Shown here in pieces: positions 1-8,797 of a stretch of DNA of 64,000 bases. This DNA is from Curvibacter cyanobacteriorum. GTDB lineage: Bacteria > Pseudomonadota > Gammaproteobacteria > Burkholderiales > Burkholderiaceae_C. Position 1 is the first letter of the stretch; the number at the start of each line of letters is the position of its first letter. The stretch is from NCBI RefSeq assembly GCF_028649475.1, contig NZ_JAQSIP010000001.1:372001-436000 (forward strand), read 5' to 3'. Under the pieces are notes generated by a model that saw nothing but the letters and a program-made list of their open reading frames with translations, was not told the DNA's origin and made no database searches. The position numbers were made by a program, and so were the translations under genes.

Positions 1-1
1 G

Positions 2-142
2 GTCATCTGGACCAAGCAGGTCTCGATTTTCAGCCCCGACTACTCGGTGGAATACCTGCCGACCAACCCCTGGATCCACCAGCCCTTCGAGAGCTACGAC
101 AGCCTGCGCCCCGAGAAGCTGCTGGAGAAGTGGAAGATCTGA
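2..142 (+). CDS. 3' end of an unidentified protein
   Basis: The window opens inside an open frame that runs 46 codons to a TGA. The readable tail is rich in Trp, Tyr and Pro and ends in a charged segment, EKLLEKWKI. A bidirectional hairpin terminator follows about 125 bases later, which fits a real gene end. The tail could be the C-terminus of an extracellular solute-binding protein, but I do not recognise the family and nothing else of the gene is visible. Confidence 0.6.
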   Translation, partial: VIWTKQVSIFSPDYSVEYLPTNPWIHQPFESYDSLRPEKLLEKWKI

Positions 143-267
143 GCGCGCCCGCCAGTCCCTGCTTTGGCCCTGGCGGCCGGGTCGCCATGATCGGGCGATT
201 CAGCCGCCCCTGAAGCCACCCGGACGCGCGCTGAGCCGCCGCCAGGCATGGCCCACAAGCCCGCATC

Positions 268-305
268 AAAAAAGCCCTGTTGGCGTTCGCCAGCAGGGCT
301 TTTTT
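268..305. terminator. Bidirectional rho-independent terminator
   Basis: A perfect stem (AAAAAAGCCCTG on the left, CAGGGCTTTTTT on the right, extended by TGGCG/GCCA pairs around a short loop) is flanked by an A-run and a T-run. It lies between two convergent genes and can end transcription from both sides. Confidence 0.9.
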
Positions 306-337
306 GTCGGCGCTTCAGTGCCCCTGGGGGGCCGGGC

Positions 338-1150
338 TCAGCCCTGCATCAGCACGGTTTCGTCGATCTTGTTGGCCAGCTGGGCAATCGCCAGCGCGGC
401 CGGGCTGTTGGGGTTGTGCAGCGACAGCAGCTGGCGCCGCATGACAGCGTCGCGCACCGACGGGTCGGCCGGGATGTCGCCCAGGTGGATCAGGCGCACC
501 GGGCGGCCCGTGTCGGTGCTGACAAAACGGTCCAGCACCTGCTGCAGCTGACCCGTGATGGCGCGGCCGTCGCCGGGGCGCACGGTCTGGTTGATGATCA
601 TGCGCACATGGCGGCGCTTTTGCTGCATCGACAGCACCTTGATGGCCGCGTAAGCATCGGTCAGCGAGGTGGGCTCCGGGGTGGCCACGATCAGCACTTC
701 GCCGGCCAGCGAGATGGCGAACAGCACCACGTCCGAGATGCCTGCGCCGGTGTCCAGCAGCACCACATCAAACCGTGGCAGCAGGCCCTTGAGCACCCGC
801 ACGAACTCATCCCGCACCTCGGGGGTGAGGCGCGAATACTCGACCATGCCCGAGCCCGCGAGCAGCACCGAGAAGCCGCCTGGCGCCTTCACGATGGCCT
901 GGTCCACGGTGGCCTTGCCGGTGAAGACATCGTGCAGCGTGACCTTGGGGTGCAGGTTCAGCACCACGTCTAGGTTGGCCAGGCCCAGGTCGGCGTCGAG
1001 CACCAGCACGCGCTGACCACGGCGCGTCAGCGCCGCCGCCAGGTTGGCCGCCACAAAGGTTTTACCGACGCCGCCTTTGCCACTGGTGATGGCCATGACC
1101 TTGGCCGAGACGGCGGCCGGGTGGAGGGTGGGTTTCAGCGCTTCGCTCAT
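338..1150 (-). CDS. MinD/ParA-family ATPase (FlhG-like)
   Basis: 270 aa P-loop ATPase of the MinD/ParA/FlhG group, which uses ATP-dependent dimerisation to place structures in the cell. Visible features are the deviant Walker A SGKGGVGKT (about residues 23-31), the DADLGLANLD segment that follows beta-2, and the switch II segment LLDTGAGISD. I do not see the DQA-type activator helix found at the N-terminus of many FlhG proteins, and no flhF, fliA or minC/minE is adjacent, so the symbol is left blank. It starts only 4 bases after the diguanylate cyclase gene ends, so the two are almost certainly co-transcribed. The link suggests c-di-GMP-connected control of motility or polarity, which is inference. 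Confidence 0.85.
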   Translation of the reverse strand: MSEALKPTLHPAAVSAKVMAITSGKGGVGKTFVAANLAAALTRRGQRVLVLDADLGLANLDVVLNLHPKVTLHDVFTGKATVDQAIVKAPGGFSVLLAGSGMVEYSRLTPEVRDEFVRVLKGLLPRFDVVLLDTGAGISDVVLFAISLAGEVLIVATPEPTSLTDAYAAIKVLSMQQKRRHVRMIINQTVRPGDGRAITGQLQQVLDRFVSTDTGRPVRLIHLGDIPADPSVRDAVMRRQLLSLHNPNSPAALAIAQLANKIDETVLMQG

Positions 1151-1154
1151 CTAT

Positions 1155-1928
1155 TCACTTTCGGTTGGCGCTGTCGGCCGGGTCGCTGAGGTAGGGGTCC
1201 ATGTCGTCGGTGACGGGGTCGGGCAGGTGGTTGAACAACAAGCCTTTCTCCTCGGCACTGACCGTGCTGTCGGGGGGGAAGTCGAGGCAGACCCGGTTTC
1301 GACCCTCGGACTTGGCACGGTACAACTGGTGATCGGCCCGGTCGATCCAGGCCGGGATGCTGGCCTTGACCCAGGGCAGGGTGAAGGAGCCTCCGATGCT
1401 CACCGTCACATGAATCTGCAGCCCCGGTTCAATCGTGATCGGCGTGCTTTCGACGATGCTGCGAATCCGTTCTGCGACCGCCTCGCCAAACGCCGCTTGG
1501 CAACCTGGCAGGACGACAGCGAACTCTTCGCCCCCGTAGCGGGCCAGGGTGTCCATGGGACGCACACAGCCGGCCAGGGTTTGGGCCACCGCTTGCAGCA
1601 CCAAGTCACCCGCGGGGTGGCCATGGTTGTCGTTGACGGCCTTGAAGTGGTCGATGTCCAGCATCAGCAGCAAGGCCGATTCGCCGGTGCGCGTGACGCG
1701 GTCCACCTCGCGCTCCAGCACCGCGCGGAACTGTCGCCGGTTGGCCAGCCCCGTCAGTGGGTCTTTGAGGGACAGCTCACACAAACCGTCAATCAGGTTC
1801 TGCAGGTAGCCGGTGGGCGAGTCAGCTTCAGGGAGCGCGTGTTCCTCGTCCTGGGCCAACAGGGCCTGTGCGGTATCGAGGCGCAGTTTGCTCAGTTCGA
1901 TCGTTGCAGAGGCCGGGGAAGAGGACAC
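1155..1928 (-). CDS. Diguanylate cyclase (GGDEF domain)
   Basis: 257 aa protein predicted to make cyclic di-GMP from two GTP. The N-terminal 50 residues are a short helical region without membrane segments or a recognisable sensor. The GGDEF domain covers about residues 52-215: DPLTGLANRR near its start, the active-site loop YGGEEF at 131-136, and an RPMD inhibitory site at 123-126, exactly five residues before GGEEF, so product inhibition is expected. A tail of about 40 acidic residues follows. The start is GTG with only a weak ribosome binding site, so it could move. It is the first gene of a two-gene unit with the MinD-like ATPase. Confidence 0.9.
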   Translation of the reverse strand: MSSSPASATIELSKLRLDTAQALLAQDEEHALPEADSPTGYLQNLIDGLCELSLKDPLTGLANRRQFRAVLEREVDRVTRTGESALLLMLDIDHFKAVNDNHGHPAGDLVLQAVAQTLAGCVRPMDTLARYGGEEFAVVLPGCQAAFGEAVAERIRSIVESTPITIEPGLQIHVTVSIGGSFTLPWVKASIPAWIDRADHQLYRAKSEGRNRVCLDFPPDSTVSAEEKGLLFNHLPDPVTDDMDPYLSDPADSANRK

Positions 1929-2012
1929 GAAGGGTCTGGGGCAAGAGTTTGGGCGAGTTTAACAGTACCGTTTGTCTTGCTCCGCCGAGAAAAGCCGGCC
2001 TTCTGCCCGCCT

Positions 2013-3680
2013 TTACCGTTGAATTGTGAAATTCTTCAACAAGGCCAAAGTTTCCACATCGGTGCGGGCTGTGAACAACCAGGGGCTTTCCTGCAGGCAG
2101 CCCGCGCGGCGCAGCACGGTGTCCACGGGCAACTTCAGCCCGCTGATGAACAGCGGAATGCTGCGCTCCCGCAACATCTGGGTGATCTGCTGGAAGGCTT
2201 CAACCCCGGTCACATCGATGCGGTTGATGGGTTGGGCGAACAGGCAGACGGCTTGTGTGTCCGGTCGCTGGCTCAGCTGGTCCACCAGGTGGCGCTCCAG
2301 CGTGCTGGCGGAGGCAAAGTCCAGCTCGGCGTCCATGCGCAAGGCCAGCACCTTGGGGGCCAGCAGGGGCAGCTGCCAAAGGTGGCGGTCGCGCAGGCTG
2401 CCGTCGGGGTGCAGGCCGACCTCGATGATGCGGGGGTGCAGGCGCTGGTACAGAAAATGGGTCAGGCTGGCCACCAGACCGGCCAGCACGCCCCAATAAA
2501 GCTGGGGCGCCGTCAGCAGCGTCAGGCCAAAGGTGGCAAAGGCCGTGATGGCCTCCACGCGCGAGATCTTCCACAGCCCCAGCAGTTGCAGTGGTTTGAT
2601 CAGGTTGAGCACCGCAGCCACCACGATGGCCGCCAGCACCGCCTGCGGTACATGGAACATGTAGGGGGTCAGGAACAGCAGCACCACCACCACCAGCAGC
2701 ACGGAGAACAGGGTGGCCCAGCCGGTTTTGGCCCCTGCGTACAGGTTGACGGCCGAGCGCGAAAACGAGGCGCTGATCGGAAAGGAGCCGCTGAGGCCCG
2801 AGGCGATCTTGGCCAGGCCCTGGCCAATCAGGTCCTGGTTCTCGTTCCACTGGGTGCCGCCGCGCTGGTTTTCGACCTTGGCGCTGGAGGCGGTTTCCAG
2901 GAAGCTGATCAGGGTGATGACCAACGCCGGCATCACCAACTGCCCAAAGGCGTTCAGCGGCAGGCTGTCGGGCCAGTAGAAATGGGGCAGGCCGGCGGGC
3001 AGGGCGCCGACCACGGCCCCGCCCTGGTCGGCGAAGCCGGTCCAGGCGCTCAGCGCGCCGGCCGCGGCCACCACCATGATGGCGGCCGGCCAGCGCGGCA
3101 CCCAGCGTTTGGCGGCCAGCAGCAGGGCGAGGGAGCCCAGGCCAAACCCGAGCGCCGTCAGGTCGTGGGACGGCAGCGACAGCCAGTCGGTGGCGTCGGC
3201 GCGCAGCCCGGTCAGGGCCCGCATCTGTGAGCCCAAGATCAGCAGCGCCGCGGCCTGGGTGAAGCCCGACAGCACGGGCGAGCTGACCAGGTTCAGCAGC
3301 CAGCCAAAGCGCCCCAGGCCCAGCAGCAGTTGCAGCCCACCCGAGAACAGGGCCAGCCACACCGCCAGCGAGACCCAGGTGTCGCTGCCGGGCTCGGCCA
3401 GGCCCGACAGCGAGGCCCCGATCAACAGGCTGCTCAGCGCCGTCGGGCCCACGCCCAGCCGGGTCGATGAACTCCACAGCACCGCCACCACGGCGGGCAC
3501 GATCGAGGCATAGATGCCAGTGATCAAGGGCATCCCGGCGAGCGCCGCGTAGGCCACGCCCTGTGGCAGCAGCATCAGGCCCACCGTCATGCCGGCCGCG
3601 AATTCATTGAGCAGCAGGCTTTTGGACGGGCGGGGCCAGTTGAGAAAAGGGAACAGGCGGTGCAGGCGGTCGTTTTTCAA
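2013..3680 (-). CDS. SulP-family inorganic anion transporter with STAS domain
   Basis: 555 aa inner-membrane transporter of the SulP/SLC26 family, which move sulfate, bicarbonate or other anions by proton or sodium symport or by exchange. The N-terminal 400 residues are a run of hydrophobic segments (about 10-12) starting with MTVGLMLLPQGVAYA. The family segment SGSFPISASFSRSAVN is present, and a cytosolic STAS domain occupies about the last 120 residues, with NRIDVTGVEAF as its conserved loop. The frame opens with TTG and no good Shine-Dalgarno, so the start is uncertain. The substrate cannot be read from sequence, although a complete sulfate ABC transporter lies 30 kb away. The stop is TAA. 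Confidence 0.9.
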   Translation of the reverse strand: MKNDRLHRLFPFLNWPRPSKSLLLNEFAAGMTVGLMLLPQGVAYAALAGMPLITGIYASIVPAVVAVLWSSSTRLGVGPTALSSLLIGASLSGLAEPGSDTWVSLAVWLALFSGGLQLLLGLGRFGWLLNLVSSPVLSGFTQAAALLILGSQMRALTGLRADATDWLSLPSHDLTALGFGLGSLALLLAAKRWVPRWPAAIMVVAAAGALSAWTGFADQGGAVVGALPAGLPHFYWPDSLPLNAFGQLVMPALVITLISFLETASSAKVENQRGGTQWNENQDLIGQGLAKIASGLSGSFPISASFSRSAVNLYAGAKTGWATLFSVLLVVVVLLFLTPYMFHVPQAVLAAIVVAAVLNLIKPLQLLGLWKISRVEAITAFATFGLTLLTAPQLYWGVLAGLVASLTHFLYQRLHPRIIEVGLHPDGSLRDRHLWQLPLLAPKVLALRMDAELDFASASTLERHLVDQLSQRPDTQAVCLFAQPINRIDVTGVEAFQQITQMLRERSIPLFISGLKLPVDTVLRRAGCLQESPWLFTARTDVETLALLKNFTIQR

Positions 3681-3814
3681 AGCAGAGTCCGGTGGCGCGG
3701 CGGGGCGGCGGGGGTGCCCTGGATTTTGACGCCAAAGTGCGGTGCCTGTCCGCCCCCCGGCCGCGGGGCTTGGTTTGGGGGCGCACGGGGCCGGGGCGGC
3801 GATACCATTGGGCC

Positions 3815-5047
3815 ATGAACGAGCCCCAACCGACCCCGCGCCAGCCGCTCACCGAGCTGATCCACCACCCCTACCAGCCGCCCCCGGGCTTCCAGGCCCC
3901 CCAGCCAGCGGTGCACAAGGCCTCCACGGTCGTGTTTGCCAACACGGCGGCCATGCGCTCGCGCGACTGGCGCAGCCGCCAGGGCTACACCTATGGCCTG
4001 CACGGCACGCCCACCACGTTCACGCTGGAAGAGCGCCTGTGCCACCTCGAAGGCGGCCTGCAGTGCCTGCTGGTGCCCAGCGGCCTGGCCGCGCTGGCCA
4101 ATGTGGCGTTGGCCTTGCTCAAGACGGGCGACGAGGTGCTGATGCCCGACAACGCCTACGGCCCCAACAAGGCCCTGGCCGAGGGCGAACTGGCGCGCTG
4201 GGGCATCACCCACCAGTGGTACGACCCGTTGTCGGTGGACGACCTGGCCCGCCGCCTGGGCCCGCGCACCCGCCTGGTGTGGCTCGAAGCCCCGGGCTCG
4301 GTCACGATGGAGTTCCCCGACCTGCCGGCCCTGACCCGGGTCTGCCGCGAACACGGGGCCCTGGTGGCGCTGGACAACACCTGGGGCGCCGGCCTGGCCT
4401 TCAACCCGTTCGATTTGGGCGAGGGCTGGGGCGTGGACATCAGCGCCCACGCCCTGACCAAGTACCCCAGTGGGGGCGGCGACGTGCTGATGGGCAGCGT
4501 CATCACCCGCGACGAGGCCTTGCACCTGCGCCTGAAAGGCTGCCACATGCGGCTGGGCCTGGGGGTGGGGGCCAACGACGTCGAAACCGTGCTGCGTTCG
4601 CTGCCCAGCATCGCGCTGCGGTACCGGGCCCATGACCAGGCGGCGCGCACGCTGGCGCGCTGGCTGCAGCAGCGTTCGGAGGTGGTGCAGGTGCTGCACC
4701 CTGCCTTGCCCGGTGCGCCGGGGCATGCCCATTGGCAGGCACTGTGCGGCCACGTGGAGGGCGGCACCGGGGCCGCCGCGGGCTTGTTCAGCGTGCTGCT
4801 GGATCCGCGCTACAGCCCGGCCCAGGTGGACGCTTTCTGCGACGCCCTGCAGTTGTTCAAGCTGGGCTACAGCTGGGGCGGGCCGATCAGCCTGGTGGTG
4901 CCCTATGACCTGGCCAGCATGCGGCAGCAGCCCACCCCGCACCTGCAGCCGGGGCACCTGGTGCGTTTCTCGGTCGGTCTCGAGGCGGTCGCTGACCTGC
5001 AGGCCGATTTGGCCCAGGCCCTGGCCCACGCCTTGCCTGCGCTCTGA
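3815..5047 (+). CDS. metC: Cystathionine beta-lyase-type PLP enzyme
   Basis: 410 aa member of the Cys/Met metabolism PLP-dependent family (fold type I). It probably cleaves cystathionine to homocysteine, pyruvate and ammonia. Visible residues are Y58-x-Y60-G near the start of the catalytic domain, the PLP-nitrogen Asp in ALDNTW (D187) and the Schiff-base lysine in AHALTKYPSGGG (K216). The open frame extends upstream, but the ATG at 3815 fits the family start and lies just after a -10-like TACCAT. It is divergent from the sulP gene. Cystathionine gamma-lyase and gamma-synthase are close relatives; the VDISAHALTKYPSGGGDVLMG segment is more typical of beta-lyase MetC, hence the symbol with moderate certainty. 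Confidence 0.8.
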   Translation: MNEPQPTPRQPLTELIHHPYQPPPGFQAPQPAVHKASTVVFANTAAMRSRDWRSRQGYTYGLHGTPTTFTLEERLCHLEGGLQCLLVPSGLAALANVALALLKTGDEVLMPDNAYGPNKALAEGELARWGITHQWYDPLSVDDLARRLGPRTRLVWLEAPGSVTMEFPDLPALTRVCREHGALVALDNTWGAGLAFNPFDLGEGWGVDISAHALTKYPSGGGDVLMGSVITRDEALHLRLKGCHMRLGLGVGANDVETVLRSLPSIALRYRAHDQAARTLARWLQQRSEVVQVLHPALPGAPGHAHWQALCGHVEGGTGAAAGLFSVLLDPRYSPAQVDAFCDALQLFKLGYSWGGPISLVVPYDLASMRQQPTPHLQPGHLVRFSVGLEAVADLQADLAQALAHALPAL

Positions 5048-5228
5048 TCCCGCGCGGGGCCTCAGCGCCGCTGGGCAGGGGGGGCACTGACCGTCCGGTC
5101 CCACGCAGCGACCGTTGCGGGCCCTGGCGGGGGGCTTGGTAGTTTCCTGAGTACCCGCCAGGCGGGGCTGGGGTTAGCCTGTGGGGGCTTCTTCGGTCCC
5201 CACCACTGCGCAAAGGCACAGGCACCCC

Positions 5229-6161
5229 ATGGCAGCTCCTCTTGCACAAGTCCCCGGTTCGGTTCAGCCGGTGAAGCCGGCCGCATCGGTTGACCCAGGC
5301 CCCACGCCCTCAGCCAACGCGGCGGCCCCAGGCAGCCCGGCGGCGGACCGGGCCCCCGACAGTGCCGAGGCCAATCGGCTGCGCTTGGCGCCTCTTACCT
5401 TCGCCGACCCCTGGCGCTGGCTGGCGCGGGGGGGCGCCGACCTGATGGCCGCCCCGGGTCTGGCGCTGTTTTACGGCGTTTGCTTCTGGGGCATGGCCCT
5501 GCTGCTGGGCTGGGTGTTCCGCAGCAACCCCGAATACACCATGTCCATCGCCTCGGGCTGCCTGCTGCTGGGCCCGTTTTTAGCGATGGGCCTCTACGAC
5601 GCGAGCCGCCGACGTGAGCGGGGCCAGAAGCCCGAGCTGGGGCTGTCGCTGGTCTGCTGGGACCGCCACATGGGCAGCATGGCGATGCTGGTCCTGGTGC
5701 TGCTGGTGCTGGAGCTGATCTGGGGCCGCGCCTCCCTGGTGGTGTTTGCGGTGTTCTTCAACACGGGCATGCCGTCGACCACCGGGGTGATCCAGGCCGT
5801 CTTCAACCCCGAGAACTGGGAGTTCGTGGCCGTCTACACCGTGGTGGGGGGCCTCTTTGCGAGCCTGGTGTACTCGATCGCCGTGGTGTCGATCCCCATG
5901 ATCCTGGACCGCGACACCGATGCCATCACCGCCGCCATCACCAGCCTGCGGGTGGTGTTGGGCCACACCGGGGTGATGCTCTTGTGGGCGGCGATCATCA
6001 CCGTGCTGGTCGCTTTGGCCCTGTGGCCTTGGGGACTGGGTTTGGTGCTGTTGGGGCCCTGGCTGGGGCACGCCAGCTGGCACGCCTACCGGGGGGCCGT
6101 GCTGTGGCCCGCCCCTGAAGCCGCTGCACCAGTGGCCCCGCCCAGCGAGCCCCTGGGCTGA
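5229..6161 (+). CDS. DUF2189-family integral membrane protein
   Basis: 310 aa protein with a Pro/Ala-rich cytosolic N-terminus of about 55 residues and roughly six hydrophobic segments after it. The family signature is seen in VVSIPMILDR and the C-terminal GHASWHAYRG. The family is often annotated as a possible cytochrome c oxidase-associated protein, but no function is established. A paralogue lies at 60153-60992. The ATG at 5229 is preferred over an upstream in-frame codon because it precedes the conserved part with less extraneous sequence. The small basic protein gene follows about 50 bases later and may be co-transcribed. Confidence 0.8.
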   Translation: MAAPLAQVPGSVQPVKPAASVDPGPTPSANAAAPGSPAADRAPDSAEANRLRLAPLTFADPWRWLARGGADLMAAPGLALFYGVCFWGMALLLGWVFRSNPEYTMSIASGCLLLGPFLAMGLYDASRRRERGQKPELGLSLVCWDRHMGSMAMLVLVLLVLELIWGRASLVVFAVFFNTGMPSTTGVIQAVFNPENWEFVAVYTVVGGLFASLVYSIAVVSIPMILDRDTDAITAAITSLRVVLGHTGVMLLWAAIITVLVALALWPWGLGLVLLGPWLGHASWHAYRGAVLWPAPEAAAPVAPPSEPLG

Positions 6162-6213
6162 AAAAAGAGACCGGGTGTTACAGTGGACTTCAACTGGATA
6201 AGGAGAACCCAAC

Positions 6214-6423
6214 TTGGCAACACCGAACTATGGCTACGAAAAGCGTCAGAAGGAACTGGCGAAGAAACGAAAAAAAGAAGAGAAACTGAAAGCCAAAGCG
6301 GATCGGAAGGCGCCTGGTGGGGAGTTCCTGGACTCGCAGGACGGGTCGTTGGCCCCGGACGACCGCCCCGCTGATGCCGCTCCGCAGGGCGACCTGCCGC
6401 CCCCGCCTCAGGCCACGGCCTGA
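6214..6423 (+). CDS. Small highly basic protein, TTG start
   Basis: 69 aa protein whose first 35 residues are mostly Lys, Glu and Arg (YEKRQKELAKKRKKEEKLKA) and are predicted to form one long charged helix, followed by an acidic Pro-rich tail. The start is a TTG: AGGAG sits at 6201-6205, eight bases before it, and no in-frame ATG is available. Very similar lysine-rich hypothetical proteins are common in Burkholderiales, but I know of no function. Nucleic acid binding by the basic helix is a guess. Confidence 0.75.
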   Translation: MATPNYGYEKRQKELAKKRKKEEKLKAKADRKAPGGEFLDSQDGSLAPDDRPADAAPQGDLPPPPQATA

Positions 6424-6547
6424 GGTCTGCAGCCGCGCCGCGCCTCGCCTCGCCTCGCACAAGCTGCACAAGCAGTACGCGCCGTGCTGGCGGCCCCCGC
6501 CGCGGCGGCCCTGGCGCCGAACAGGCCCAGGCCCCCGGGCGATGACC

Positions 6548-7225
6548 TCACTTGAGCAGGCGTTTCAACTCGGGCCACACATTGGCCAGCATTTGCGCCT
6601 GGGCCGCCTCGGTCGGGTGGATGCGGTCGGCCTGGAACAGGCGCATCGCATCCGGACCATCGGCCACCCCCTTCAACAAGAACGGCACCAGCGCGGTTTT
6701 TTGGGCCGTGGCTACGCGCGCAAACGTGCGGCTGAAGTCCTCGCTGTAAGCGGCGCCGTAGTTCGGGGGCACCTGCATGCCCACCAGCAGCACCTTGGCC
6801 CCCACCGCCTGGCTGGCCTGCACCATCTGCGTCAGGTTGTCCTCGGTCATCTTCAGCGGCAGCCCGCGCAGGGCGTCATTGCCGCCCAACTCGATCACCA
6901 CCACCTGCGGCTTGTGCTGGTTCAGCAGGGCCGGCAGCCGCGAGCGCCCGCCCGAGGTGGTGTCGCCACTGATGCTGGCGTTCTGCACCTCGAAGCGCGG
7001 GGCCTCGCTGCTGACCTTCTGGGCCAGCAAGGCCACCCAGCCGCTGCCGCGGCGCAGGCCATACTCGGCACTCATCGAGTCACCGACCACCAGCACGGTG
7101 CGGCGGCCCGGTGTCTGGGCCTTCACAGCCATGCCACATGACCCTGCAACGATGCCAAGCAAGCCGCTGCGGATAAAGTGGCGGCGGTGGCCCCAGCGGG
7201 GCCCCGGATTTTCTTGATCATTCAA
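6548..7225 (-). CDS. tesA: Arylesterase / acyl-CoA thioesterase I (TesA, SGNH hydrolase)
   Basis: 225 aa periplasmic lysophospholipase, arylesterase and thioesterase of the SGNH family. Block I is VVGDSMSAEYGL with nucleophile S50, block III is LGGNDALRGL, and the catalytic pair is DRIHPTE near the end. The start is unusual: the best choice is a TTG at 7225, which gives an N-terminus with RRHFIRSGLLGIVAG, a plausible export signal with a twin-arginine look. An ATG at 7132 would remove the signal. The gene is divergent from the ybbA-like ATPase gene, the arrangement also seen for tesA/ybbA in many proteobacteria, with only about 24 bases between starts. Confidence 0.85.
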   Translation of the reverse strand: MNDQENPGPRWGHRRHFIRSGLLGIVAGSCGMAVKAQTPGRRTVLVVGDSMSAEYGLRRGSGWVALLAQKVSSEAPRFEVQNASISGDTTSGGRSRLPALLNQHKPQVVVIELGGNDALRGLPLKMTEDNLTQMVQASQAVGAKVLLVGMQVPPNYGAAYSEDFSRTFARVATAQKTALVPFLLKGVADGPDAMRLFQADRIHPTEAAQAQMLANVWPELKRLLK

Positions 7226-7249
7226 CTGCTTCAAAACGCAAAGCCTTTC

Positions 7250-7957
7250 ATGTCCGAATCCCTCACGCCCGCGATCATCTCGGTGGACCATGTGTTCAAG
7301 TCGGTCACCGATTCCACCGGCACGCTGGACATTTTGCGCGATATCGATTTCCGGCTGGCGGCGCGGGAAACCGCGGCCATCGTGGGCGCCTCGGGCTCGG
7401 GCAAAAGTACCTTGCTGTCCATCATGGCGGGCCTGGACACTCCCACCCAGGGCACGGTGCACCTGGGGGGCGTGGACCTGTTTGCGCTCGACGAGGACGC
7501 GCGGGCCGCCTTGCGCGCGCGCCAGGTGGGGTTTGTGTTCCAGAGCTTCCAGCTGATGGGCAACCTCAGCGCGTTGGAGAACGTCATGCTGCCGCTCGAG
7601 CTGTCGGGCCGCCGCGACGCGCGTCAGGCCGCCACCGAGATGCTGAAGCGGGTCGGCCTGGGGCAACGCCTGGGCCATTACCCGCGCGTGCTGTCGGGCG
7701 GTGAGCAGCAGCGCGTGGCCCTGGCACGGGCCTTTGTGGTGCAACCCGCCTTGCTGCTGGCCGACGAACCCACGGGCAGTCTGGACTTTGCCACCGGCGA
7801 CAACATCATGTCGCTGATGTTCGAACTCAACCGCGAGTTCGGCACCACCCTGGTGTTGGTCACCCACGACCGCGGTATCGCGGCGCGTTGCGAGCACCGC
7901 ATCGTGATCGAGGCGGGGCAGGTCCGCGCCGAAAGTGGCCTGGGCGACAGCCTCTGA
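7250..7957 (+). CDS. ybbA: ABC transporter ATP-binding protein, YbbA/LolD type
   Basis: 235 aa ATPase subunit of the MacB/LolD/YbbA type. Walker A is GASGSGKST, the signature is LSGGEQQR and Walker B is LLLADEPTGSLD, with the switch His in LVTHDRGIA. In many proteobacteria YbbA sits divergent to tesA and next to a permease, YbbP. Here the permease is not next to it: rlmB follows, so the partner must be elsewhere or absent. The ATG at 7250 is preferred over an earlier in-frame codon that would overlap tesA. Confidence 0.85.
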   Translation: MSESLTPAIISVDHVFKSVTDSTGTLDILRDIDFRLAARETAAIVGASGSGKSTLLSIMAGLDTPTQGTVHLGGVDLFALDEDARAALRARQVGFVFQSFQLMGNLSALENVMLPLELSGRRDARQAATEMLKRVGLGQRLGHYPRVLSGGEQQRVALARAFVVQPALLLADEPTGSLDFATGDNIMSLMFELNREFGTTLVLVTHDRGIAARCEHRIVIEAGQVRAESGLGDSL

Positions 7958-8027
7958 GGCGTGACCCCAGCGGCTTGCCCGGGAGGGGCCAGCCCGGCGC
8001 TGGGGCAGGGGCCCCAGGCGGATGCCC

Positions 8028-8033
8028 GATAAT
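8028..8033 (+). promoter_or_regulatory. -10-like GATAAT directly before rlmB
   Basis: GATAAT lies exactly six bases before the rlmB ATG and is the centre of a short palindrome (CCCGATAATCGGG, 8025-8037). If this is the -10 element, transcription would begin at or next to the start codon. No convincing -35 is visible. Confidence 0.4.
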
Positions 8034-8039
8034 CGGGTG

Positions 8040-8774
8040 ATGTCATCCCCCAAAGTGCTGTTCGGCTTCCATGCCGTGGGCGTGCGGCTCAAGACCGCGC
8101 CCCAGACCATCATCGAAATCTATTTCGAGCCCACGCGCCGCGATGCGCGCATGCGCCAGTTCCTGGAGCGCGTGCGCGAAGCCGGTGTGCGCCTGATCGA
8201 GGCCGACGGCCTGCGCCTGGCCAAGCTCGCCGGCAGCCATGGCCACCAGGGGGTGGCCGCCCGCGTCGAACCCACCGCCCAGGTCAAGTCCCTGGACGAC
8301 CTGCTGGACCAGGTGAAGGGCCCGCCGCTGCTGCTGGTGCTGGATGGCATCACCGACCCGCACAACCTCGGCGCCTGCCTGCGGGTGGCCGATGGCGCTG
8401 GCGCCCATGCCGTGATCGCCCCCAAGGACCACGCGGCGGGCATCAATGCCACGGTGGCCAAGGTGGCCAGCGGGGCCGCCGAGACCATGCCGTATTTCAT
8501 GGTCACCAACCTGGCCCGCACGCTGGGCGAGCTCAAGGAGCGCAACATCTGGTGCATCGGCACCAGCGGTGACGCCCCCAAGACCCTCTACCAGGTCGAC
8601 CTCAAAGGCCCCACCGCCCTGGTGCTGGGCGCCGAGGGCGACGGCATGCGCCAGCTGACCCGCAAGACCTGCGACGAGCTGGTCAGCATCCCGATGGCGG
8701 GCGCGGTGGAGAGCCTCAACGTGTCGGTCGCCAGCGGCGTGTGCCTGTACGAGGCCCTGCGTCAGCGCAGCTGA
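8040..8774 (+). CDS. rlmB: 23S rRNA (guanosine-2'-O)-methyltransferase RlmB
   Basis: 244 aa SpoU/TrmH-family methyltransferase that modifies G2251 of 23S rRNA using S-adenosylmethionine. The N-terminal substrate-binding domain covers about residues 1-75. The SPOUT catalytic domain shows motif 1 LDGITDPHNLGACLR, motif 2 ALVLGAEGDGM and motif 3 IPMAGAVESLNVSVA, all intact, so the trefoil-knot SAM site is complete. The length is normal. The ATG at 8040 has no good Shine-Dalgarno but follows a -10-like GATAAT by six bases, which suggests a leaderless transcript. Confidence 0.95.
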   Translation: MSSPKVLFGFHAVGVRLKTAPQTIIEIYFEPTRRDARMRQFLERVREAGVRLIEADGLRLAKLAGSHGHQGVAARVEPTAQVKSLDDLLDQVKGPPLLLVLDGITDPHNLGACLRVADGAGAHAVIAPKDHAAGINATVAKVASGAAETMPYFMVTNLARTLGELKERNIWCIGTSGDAPKTLYQVDLKGPTALVLGAEGDGMRQLTRKTCDELVSIPMAGAVESLNVSVASGVCLYEALRQRS

Positions 8775-8797
8775 CCGGCCCCCTCGGACGCCAGGCC

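Noticed and set aside
1044-3230. A 728-codon plus-strand frame over the diguanylate cyclase and SulP genes
   Set aside because: It crosses two clear minus-strand genes and shows only shadow composition.
5580-6212. Minus-strand frame over the DUF2189 gene
   Set aside because: Rich in His, Gln and Gly as expected for the antisense of a Leu/Val/Ala-rich membrane protein; no family resemblance.
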